A DNA stretch of 64,000 nucleotides from Roseivivax sp. GX 12232 (GTDB lineage Bacteria; Pseudomonadota; Alphaproteobacteria; Rhodobacterales; Rhodobacteraceae): positions 372,001 to 436,000 of the forward strand of contig NZ_JAJSEC010000002.1 of NCBI RefSeq assembly GCF_021272185.1, written 5' to 3'. Below are positions 57,695 through 64,000 of the stretch, in pieces; the stretch's first letter is position 1, and each line of letters begins with the position of its first letter. A model generated the notes under the pieces. It was not told the DNA's origin. It searched no databases and saw nothing but the letters and a program-made list of their open reading frames with translations. A program made the translations under genes and the position numbers.

Positions 57695-58318
57695 ATGCAA
57701 GCCAGGTCAAAAGACTCAGGCATAACAGCATACGGTGACCTCATTAAAGCAATATATTTTCGGCTTTTAGCAGCCGAGGAGCACTTGAAGCGAGGGCGCG
57801 AACTCTACGCAGAGCCCAATTTGATTGATTTAGAGATGGCAGCACTGCAGCTTCGGCAGGTCTGTGAAACGACACTTTTGGCATCATTCGTTTTACATGC
57901 TGATTTCGTTGAAGACTTCACCCTTCGTTTACGAAAGAATGACGCATGGGATAAGTTGAAGAAGCTGCTTGCTGCGCAAAATGAACGGTTCATGCCAGAA
58001 CCCGTGAGAGTTGTTATAGACCCAGATGGATCAAAATTCTTAGAAATCATCGACGAGGATGTAATTTCTTCAGGTGAGTTATTCCGAATGTGGGGACGCT
58101 TCAGTGAGGCACTGCACTATCGAAATCCACTAAAGGGTCCAATTGACCTTAACGCTTATCTGAACGAGCTATCAACTGCACTGGTTAGGCTGACAAAGCT
58201 ATTGCGGCATCATGCAGTTCATCTACCAGACCTCAGTGTCATTTTCTTGGTAATGGTTGAACTAAGAGATGGGGTCCCACGGGTCACTTGGACTCCTTTG
58301 AACCGAATTTATGATTAG
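57695..58318 (+). CDS. hypothetical helical protein, AT-rich
   Basis: 207 residues, mostly alpha-helical (YGDLIKAIYFRLLAAEEHLKRG; LEMAALQLRQVCETTLLA), with a charged middle and RHHAVH near residue 170. The Rx4H spacing resembles the HEPN ribonuclease motif but one such match is weak evidence. GAGAG precedes the ATG. Its G+C is clearly below the window average, like that of the preceding gene. Function unknown; a defence or stress role is only a guess. Confidence 0.65.
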   Translation: MQARSKDSGITAYGDLIKAIYFRLLAAEEHLKRGRELYAEPNLIDLEMAALQLRQVCETTLLASFVLHADFVEDFTLRLRKNDAWDKLKKLLAAQNERFMPEPVRVVIDPDGSKFLEIIDEDVISSGELFRMWGRFSEALHYRNPLKGPIDLNAYLNELSTALVRLTKLLRHHAVHLPDLSVIFLVMVELRDGVPRVTWTPLNRIYD

Positions 58319-58513
58319 GCCCGGAGAGCATAGCTACCGTTGGCGGATGGTGCAGCGAACGTCCACTCCCCCCACCCTCAACCCCATACCACCACCCCCG
58401 CCAACACTCCGACACGCCTCCTTCCAACCTTACCGCTTCATCCATGCCGACTTGATGGTATCAGCAAGACAGGACCACCCCCCGCTGCACGCCTCAACCA
58501 TGGAGATCGACCC

Positions 58514-59401
58514 GTGGACAAGCTCTCCGTCATGCAAGCCTTCCGTCGCATTGTCGAACGCGGGAGCTTCGCGCGGGCGGCGGAGGATCTGGGCGTCTCC
58601 CCGGCGCTCCTCAGCAGGGAGGTCAAGCTGCTGGAAGAAAGCCTCGGCAGCACGCTTCTGACGCGGACCACCCGGTCGATGTCGCTCACCGATGCCGGGC
58701 GCCTCTACTACGACGAAGCCATCAACATCCTCGAGGCGGTCGGAGCGGTCGAGACGCGCATACGCGAGGGGGCCGGCGCCGTGGCGGGCCACCTGAAGGT
58801 GAACGCCTCCAGTTCCTTCGGGCAGACCGTCATCGCCCCGATGCTGCCCGGGTTCCTCGATCGATATCCGGATCTGAAGCTCACCCTCTCGCTCGATGAC
58901 CGGGTGGTCGACATGGTCGAGGGCGGGTTTGATCTCTCCATCCGCATCCGCGCCGTGATGCCGGATTCAGCCCTGGTCGCGCGCAAGATCGGGACCATGC
59001 GGCAACGCATCTTTGCCTCTCCGGCCTATCTGGACGCGGTCGGGGCCCCTCGGAGGCCGGAGGAAATCCCCGATCATCGGGTTGTCGGTTTCCTCCTGGC
59101 CGATCACCTGACCACCTGGGAGCTTCACGGCCCGGAGGGCAAGCGCACCATCGCGATCGATCCCCCCGTGCGTGTCGGCAGCAGCCTTGTGCTGCGCGAC
59201 CTGCTGGTGGCGGGACACGGCATTGGCACCCTGCCCGATTTCGTCTCCGCCGAGGCGGTCGCGCGGGGGGACCTGGTGCGGGTTCTGCCGGAGTGGGAGT
59301 TGCCCTCGCCGGAGATCTTCGCGGTCACGGGCTCCCGCCTGGGCATGGATGCCAAGGTGACCACCTTTCTCGAGCACCTGCGCCGCGCGCTCAACCGCTG
59401 A
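58514..59401 (+). CDS. LysR-family transcriptional regulator
   Basis: 295 residues from GTG 58514 with GGAG 8 bases upstream. The N-terminal winged helix-turn-helix (AFRRIVERGSFARAAEDLGVSPALLSREVKLLE) and periplasmic-binding-like effector domain (from ~90) are typical. It ends 171 bases before an EamA transporter gene on the same strand and may regulate it. Confidence 0.92.
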   Translation: MDKLSVMQAFRRIVERGSFARAAEDLGVSPALLSREVKLLEESLGSTLLTRTTRSMSLTDAGRLYYDEAINILEAVGAVETRIREGAGAVAGHLKVNASSSFGQTVIAPMLPGFLDRYPDLKLTLSLDDRVVDMVEGGFDLSIRIRAVMPDSALVARKIGTMRQRIFASPAYLDAVGAPRRPEEIPDHRVVGFLLADHLTTWELHGPEGKRTIAIDPPVRVGSSLVLRDLLVAGHGIGTLPDFVSAEAVARGDLVRVLPEWELPSPEIFAVTGSRLGMDAKVTTFLEHLRRALNR

Positions 59402-59572
59402 GATTGTTCAATCCCCGTAAAGAATGAAGTGAGAACGCGGCGGTTATTCCGACGCGCCATCGCGCCGATCTTCCGTCCCACACCCTGCGCGACCTCGGTC
59501 TGCCGCCTAGGCAGGATCGTCCGCGCATCCCCCTCACCCCGCTCTGGTGAGCCTTTCACGGAGGAATGGCCC

Positions 59573-60475
59573 TTGTCCCGCACCACCGACATTGTCCTGA
59601 CGGCGCTGGCCCCGGCCGTCTGGGGCAGCACCTATCTCGTGACGACCGAGGCGCTGCCCGCCGGCTACCCGATCACCCTGGCCGCGCTTCGGGCCCTGCC
59701 TGCCGGGCTTTTGTTGCTGGCCGTGACGCACCGCCTGCCCGGCCGCGCCTGGCTTGGGCGCGTCTTTCTGCTGGGGAGCTTCAACTTCGCGCTCTTCTGG
59801 GTGCTGCTCTTCGTGGCGGCCTACCGGCTGCCGGGCGGCGTGGCCGCGACGCTTGGCGCCCTTCAAGCGATGATGGTGATCGGCATGGCGCGCGGCTGGC
59901 TCGGCACACCGATCCAGGCGGGAGCCGTTGTCGCCGCCGCGACCGGGGCTTTTGGCGTTGCGCTCTTGCTGATCGGGCCGGACGCGCGGCTTGACCCGAT
60001 CGGGATTGCCGCCGGGCTTGGCGGTGCGGCCAGCATGGCTGCGGGCACGGTCCTCAGCCGCAAGTGGCAGCCGCCCGTCTCCGCGCTGACCTTCACCGCC
60101 TGGCAACTGACCGCGGGCGGGTTGATCCTGCTCCCGCTTGCCCTGCTCTTGGAACCGCCGCTGCCCGCGCTGTCCGGCGCGAACCTCGCGGGTCTCGCCT
60201 GGCTCGGCCTGATCGGTGCGGCGGCCACCTATGCGATCTGGTTCCGGGGCGTGGCGCGGCTCGAGCCTGGCGCCGTCTCCATGCTGGGCATGATGAGCCC
60301 GGTCACCGCGGTGGCGCTTGGCTGGCTCTGGCTCGGGCAATCCCTGTCCTTGTTGCAGGGGCTCGGGGCGGTCATCGTTCTGGGATCGGTCTGGGCTGGC
60401 CAGCGCGCGAACCGGCAGGCCACCCTGGCGCCGACGTCCCGGGCACCGCTTGCGATGAACAAGATGATGACCTGA
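59573..60475 (+). CDS. EamA-family (DMT) transporter
   Basis: 300 residues from TTG 59573; GGAGGA (59560-59565) fits this start, while the ATG at 59566 is in another frame. Ten membrane helices in two EamA halves; the start DIVLTALAPAVWGSTYLVTTEALP resembles RhtA/PecM-type exporters of amino acids or drugs. Paired with the LysR gene upstream. Confidence 0.88.
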   Translation: MSRTTDIVLTALAPAVWGSTYLVTTEALPAGYPITLAALRALPAGLLLLAVTHRLPGRAWLGRVFLLGSFNFALFWVLLFVAAYRLPGGVAATLGALQAMMVIGMARGWLGTPIQAGAVVAAATGAFGVALLLIGPDARLDPIGIAAGLGGAASMAAGTVLSRKWQPPVSALTFTAWQLTAGGLILLPLALLLEPPLPALSGANLAGLAWLGLIGAAATYAIWFRGVARLEPGAVSMLGMMSPVTAVALGWLWLGQSLSLLQGLGAVIVLGSVWAGQRANRQATLAPTSRAPLAMNKMMT

Positions 60476-60524
60476 CGCCCGCCGGGCCGCGTCTGATACA
60501 GCCGCAGTTGCACAGGAGACAGCA

Positions 60525-60971
60525 ATGGAAACACCAAACTTCAAAGTTCGGGCCATCGGAGAAATTGCCATTAGGTGCATCGACCATGGTGCCATGGTGG
60601 CCTTCTACCGGGATGTGATCGGGCTAAGCCTCATGAACGACCCGAAGGAAAGCCCGATCGTTTTTTTCCGGGTTGCCGACGGCTTCGAAGGACATACGGC
60701 GGTCCTGGCCTTGTTCCGGCATGACGTGGAGGGTGCTGGCGGCGTTAACGGCAGTCCGCAGCCACCCGGAACGGGATCAGCCTCCTCGCTGCACCATCTG
60801 GCCCTCAGCCTCGCCTGGGACGATCAGGATGCGGTCATGGATTGGTATGACCGCCTCGGACTGGCCTACGACATCGAGTATTTTGACTGGGTCGGATGGA
60901 GAGGGATCTTCACACGCGATCCCGACGGCAACACCGTGGAACTGGTCGCGAAAGACCCGGACTATCGGTAG
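60525..60971 (+). CDS. VOC (glyoxalase/bleomycin resistance) fold protein
   Basis: 148 residues, start supported by AGGAG. Two betaalphabetabetabeta units: IGEIAIRCIDHGAMVAFYRDVIGL and LHHLALSLAWDDQDAVMDWYDRLGL, ending GIFTRDPDGNTVELVAKDPD. His and Glu residues at the usual metal positions (HHLAL, VELV) are present in the second half. Substrate unknown; it may be co-transcribed with the EamA gene 50 bases upstream. Confidence 0.9.
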   Translation: METPNFKVRAIGEIAIRCIDHGAMVAFYRDVIGLSLMNDPKESPIVFFRVADGFEGHTAVLALFRHDVEGAGGVNGSPQPPGTGSASSLHHLALSLAWDDQDAVMDWYDRLGLAYDIEYFDWVGWRGIFTRDPDGNTVELVAKDPDYR

Positions 60972-61199
60972 TTCCCTACAGAGGGGTCGGATCGGATGTC
61001 GGCTGGGGTCGTTCGAACGATTTCTCCTGCCATCGCGACAGCGCGGAGGGGATCAAGGACACGAGGCGGATGAGGCAGACATTCAATCCTTCGATCAATC
61101 AGCTTCTTTCGCCTATTCAACCCTCGGGATCGGTCGGCTTTAGTGCCAAAAATTGCTATATTTACGGAGCTTCCCGCGAAATGAGCAAGCGGAGCACCC

Positions 61200-61910
61200 T
61201 CATCCCATACTGCTTTCACGACCACCGCCGCGATGTATGGCGCGTTTGCGGTCGTGTTCGTAGCTCCAGATCGCCATACTGACTGCGGCGAGCACGTAAA
61301 GAACACCAAGCGTTACCATGACCGCACCGGGCACCGGGCCCACGCTGGCTCGTGCGAAAATCTGGTCGACTGACTCGGCAGGTGCGGGGTGAACGACAAT
61401 TTTCCCCAAATAGGCAAGGCCCTGGATGAGCAGAATCCACAAGTATGTGCTCCGAACCCGTCGGCCGATCGCGACCATCAAGCTGACATGGTATTCCGGC
61501 CGCCAATAGTCCTCGGCCAGTGTCTTTTGCCAATTCTCTTCAAGATGAAGGTCGCCATCGTGCAGCATCGGCGCGTAAAAATGTGTTTCCATCCAACGGC
61601 AGCGCGCGCGCCAGACGTTGAAAAACCGATAGCGGCGCGCTTCGAGAACCAGAAAGAAAAGCAACAGCACGCCCACAAGAACCAAAGGCAATGCCGAGGC
61701 CGCAGGGGCAGCGTAGGTGATCGACAAAGCGATCCCCAAAGTCACCACCGCCCAGTTCGTCGTGGTGTCCAGCCGTGTCCGCCAAATCGTCGACCGATAC
61801 ACTTCGGCGCGGTAGAGATGCGCGACAGCCCCAATTTCCGCAGCCTGCAATTCCTTGCGCGGACGGTCTCTTTGTGATGTCTCCACCCCGACTCCTCCCC
61901 TCGACATCAT
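61200..61910 (-). CDS. DUF2270 integral membrane protein
   Basis: 236 residues with four predicted membrane helices. LYRAEVYRSTIWRTRLDTTTNWAVVTLG and RRYRFFNVWRARCRWMETHFYAP (both shortened here) are hallmarks of the DUF2270 family, of unknown function. Two adjacent ATGs (61905 and 61908, minus strand) are possible starts. The gap 60972-61199 before it shows nothing recognisable. Confidence 0.88.
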   Translation of the reverse strand: MMSRGGVGVETSQRDRPRKELQAAEIGAVAHLYRAEVYRSTIWRTRLDTTTNWAVVTLGIALSITYAAPAASALPLVLVGVLLLFFLVLEARRYRFFNVWRARCRWMETHFYAPMLHDGDLHLEENWQKTLAEDYWRPEYHVSLMVAIGRRVRSTYLWILLIQGLAYLGKIVVHPAPAESVDQIFARASVGPVPGAVMVTLGVLYVLAAVSMAIWSYEHDRKRAIHRGGGRESSMG

Positions 61911-62196
61911 GACATCTTATGCGCTGAGCGGTCAAAGTGCGCTCGGCCCTCGCAGCGGAGATGCGGAGCCGCAGCGAGCGAGGGCGATGCCCACAGCGAG
62001 GCGCGCCGTGGTTTGCGGCCCTTGGCCGAATTTGCTGACCGACGCAGCGAAGGTGCAGATCAAGCCCGCTTCGCCGAATACTGCGGAGCAAATGAATGCC
62101 AGATTTCGCGGAGTGCCATGAGCGCGCCCTTTATCATCGGGTTTTCATCGTCACCGCCGCGCTTTAAGATCAAATGGTAGTTTGGAAGGTGATCAT

Positions 62197-62550
62197 ATGA
62201 CGGTGCTGCGTATTGTTGCGAATATCGCGGCAGAGGCTCCGAGCGAGGTGCAGACGTTCTATACTGACCTGTTCGGTCTCGAATGTCTGATGGACCTCGG
62301 GTGGATAATCACACTTGGTTCCGAGAAACGTGCAACCGCACAGGTCAGCCTGATGAGCGACGGCGGCTCGGGGACGCCGGTTCCCGACCTGTCCATCGAA
62401 GTCGACGACGTGGATACGGTTTATGATCGAGCGACGGCAATGGGCTGCGAAATTACATATACCATGACGGATGAGCCGTGGGGCGTGCGTCGGTTCTTCG
62501 TTGCCGATCCCACTGGCAAGGTTCTGAACGTGCTCTCGCATAAACGGTAA
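62197..62550 (+). CDS. VOC-fold protein
   Basis: 117 residues from ATG 62197 (GGAAGGTGA upstream). One VOC module pair: IVANIAAEAPSEVQTFYTDLFGL and DLSIEVDDVDTVYDRATAMG, then FFVADPTGKVLNVLSHK. It belongs to the short glyoxalase-like/dioxygenase superfamily; substrate unknown. The 61911-62196 gap to its left has no gene I can support. Confidence 0.88.
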   Translation: MTVLRIVANIAAEAPSEVQTFYTDLFGLECLMDLGWIITLGSEKRATAQVSLMSDGGSGTPVPDLSIEVDDVDTVYDRATAMGCEITYTMTDEPWGVRRFFVADPTGKVLNVLSHKR

Positions 62551-62709
62551 TGCGAACGGACACCTGACGCGGCAAACCCAATTGCCGCACGCCCGAAGCA
62601 ACCGCTTTTCCGCGCGAAACGGACAGTCAGTCCACGTGCCCCCCCGGAAACGGGTCATCCGCTGAGTGGGCCTTCGCCCGGACAGCAGCGAAGCTCGCAT
62701 GCCCGCCCC

Positions 62710-63603
62710 TTATTCTCCTTCGGAGAGGATGTCTCCCAACCAGTCGAGGAAAACCGCCAGACGGCGCAGACCAGAGGTGCGGGTCAGATAAAGCGCGCTG
62801 ATCTCCAGTGGTTCGGCATCAAGCTGCCCCGGGAAGAGCTCTACCAGCCGACCGGCCGCAAGGTCCTCTGCCACCATGAACTCGGAGAACCGCGCGATGC
62901 CGAGGCCGCCGAGGACAAGCCGCCGCACCGCCTCGCCATTGCCCGCGGTCACCGCGGCAGGCAGGCGCAGGGGCTCGGCCAGGCCGCGGAAGCGCAACGT
63001 GTTGATGTGGTCGGGGGCGGCGAAGCGCACCTGTTCCAAACCCGCGAGCTCGGCGGGGGTGGCGGGCCAGCCGCGAGCGTCGAGATAGCCCGGCGCGGCC
63101 ACCAGCTTCCATGGCGTGCGGCCCAGCCGCCGATGCAGCATGTCACTGTCAGGCAGCGGCCCGAAGCGGATCGCGACGTCGGCATGCGCGCCGATCAGGT
63201 CGACGAGGCTGTCAGTCATGTCGAGGGAGAGCTGCACCTCCGGATAGGCCGCGTGAAACTCTGCCAGCCGCGGTGCCAGCCTGTGCAGGACGAAGGGCAC
63301 CGGCGCGTTGATCCGAAGGAGCCCTCGGGCGCGGCGGTTGCCCAGGGACAGATCTGCCAGGGCCTCGGTCCGGGCGAGAATGCCGCGCGCCGCCTCCAGA
63401 AGGTCGCGGCCCTCGGGCGTCATCTCGATCGACCGCGTCGTGCGGCGCAACAGCGTCACGCCGAGTTGCGCCTCGAGCCGGCTCACCGTCCGGCTGAGCG
63501 TCGAGGGCGCGACGCCGAGACGACGCCCGGCCTCGGCGAATCCGCCATCTTCGACCACCGAGACGAAGGCCGCCAGGTCGCGGGTTTGCGGTATTTCGTG
63601 CAT
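62710..63603 (-). CDS. LysR-family transcriptional regulator
   Basis: 297 residues from ATG 63603. Helix-turn-helix GGFAEAGRRLGVAPSTLSRTVSRLE (shortened) and effector domain from ~90. It is divergent from, and 99 bases away from, the MFS transporter gene, the usual arrangement for a LysR regulator and its target. Confidence 0.92.
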   Translation of the reverse strand: MHEIPQTRDLAAFVSVVEDGGFAEAGRRLGVAPSTLSRTVSRLEAQLGVTLLRRTTRSIEMTPEGRDLLEAARGILARTEALADLSLGNRRARGLLRINAPVPFVLHRLAPRLAEFHAAYPEVQLSLDMTDSLVDLIGAHADVAIRFGPLPDSDMLHRRLGRTPWKLVAAPGYLDARGWPATPAELAGLEQVRFAAPDHINTLRFRGLAEPLRLPAAVTAGNGEAVRRLVLGGLGIARFSEFMVAEDLAAGRLVELFPGQLDAEPLEISALYLTRTSGLRRLAVFLDWLGDILSEGE

Positions 63604-63702
63604 CTGACGCAAAGGACCGTTCCGAAGTCGTTCATTCCCGCAAAGGCTATGACCTGCCATCTCCGGCGTCGACCCTCAATGCGACACCAAGGAGACCACG
63701 TC

Positions 63703-64000
63703 ATGCCACTCGCGCTCTGGGCGCTGACCATCAGCGCCTTCGCCGTCGGGACGACCGAGTTCGTCATCGTCGGCTTGATCCCGACCATCGCCGCAGATCT
63801 CGGCGTTTCGCTGCCGAATGCGGGCTTGCTGGTCAGCCTCTACGCGCTCGGCGTCACCATCGGCGCGCCGGTGCTGACCGCGCTTGCAGGCCGCATGCCG
63901 CGCAAGACGCTGCTGCTGTCACTGCTCGCGCTGTTGATCGCCGGAAATGCCTTCGCCGCCTTTGCGCCAGGCTATGGCAGCCTGATCGCGGCGCGTTTCA
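63703..64000 (+). CDS. MFS transporter, DHA1-type, N-terminal part (cut by window end)
   Basis: Only the first 99 residues are visible, starting at ATG 63703 with AAGGAG upstream. Three membrane helices are seen, with the pattern ALWALTISAFAVGTTEFVIVG and AGRMPRKTLLL after helix 2, which matches the AraJ/PbuE-like drug or sugar efflux group. Probably controlled by the divergent LysR gene. Confidence 0.9.
   Translation, partial: MPLALWALTISAFAVGTTEFVIVGLIPTIAADLGVSLPNAGLLVSLYALGVTIGAPVLTALAGRMPRKTLLLSLLALLIAGNAFAAFAPGYGSLIAARF

Noticed and set aside
56696-58330. att-site repeat flanking the AT-rich genes
   Set aside because: No second copy of the tRNA 3' end was found up to the LysR gene, and there is no integrase.

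Overview
The window is a stretch of very GC-rich chromosome from an alphaproteobacterium, most likely a member of the Rhodobacteraceae (Rhodobacterales). The basis is gene content: DUF6456 and DUF6477 family proteins largely confined to that group, a B12-dependent class II ribonucleotide reductase, a eukaryote-like NADP isocitrate dehydrogenase, several MttB-like and EamA-type proteins, and frequent GTG/TTG starts with tight gene overlaps. No phage, plasmid, CRISPR or intact insertion sequence was found. The species cannot be named from the sequence alone.

Layout. 1-8.2 kb: end of a cytochrome c, lipA (minus), a DUF6456 regulator-like protein, a DUF6477 protein, an MttB-family methyltransferase, guaA, a YrbL-like kinase-fold protein and an EamA transporter. 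8.2-15.1 kb: a FadL-type porin, a second EamA transporter, a P-loop protein, metA, an alpha/beta-hydrolase lipoprotein, ppk2 and a TetR regulator. 15.1-18.7 kb: the yfgM-bamB-der cluster on the minus strand. 19.0-26.3 kb: an RND efflux pair, an Atm1-type ABC exporter and a small hypothetical. 26.5-29.4 kb: bdhA (minus) and an orphan YejA-like peptide-binding protein, with a short terminated transcript predicted between them.

29.4-38.4 kb: an intergenic repeat of about 170-250 bp with long inverted arms (two tandem copies, a third at 38.05 kb), an XRE-cupin regulator, a FrnE-like DsbA protein, icd, a small YitT/vitamin-precursor-like membrane protein, and a TPP-riboswitch-controlled thiamine-precursor uptake operon (ykoF-thiX-thiZ-thiY). 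38.4-45.4 kb: tex, nrdJ with a long upstream region carrying NrdR-like and DnaA-like boxes, and tRNA-Pro. 45.4-56.8 kb: housekeeping genes (DUF192, a double cold-shock protein, pdxH, fabI, gpt, a PpiD-like chaperone, trpE, sufE, rnd, purN-purM) and a CAT-anticodon tRNA.

56.8-64 kb is more accessory in character. Just after the tRNA come two unrecognised genes in visibly AT-richer DNA, then LysR/EamA, two VOC-fold proteins, a DUF2270 membrane protein, and a LysR gene divergent from an MFS transporter that is cut by the window end.

The most interesting signals are non-coding: the structured intergenic repeat family, the candidate small RNA or attenuated leader in front of bdhA, the compound NrdR/DnaA control region of nrdJ, and a TPP aptamer whose 3' end appears to contain the Shine-Dalgarno sequence of ykoF.
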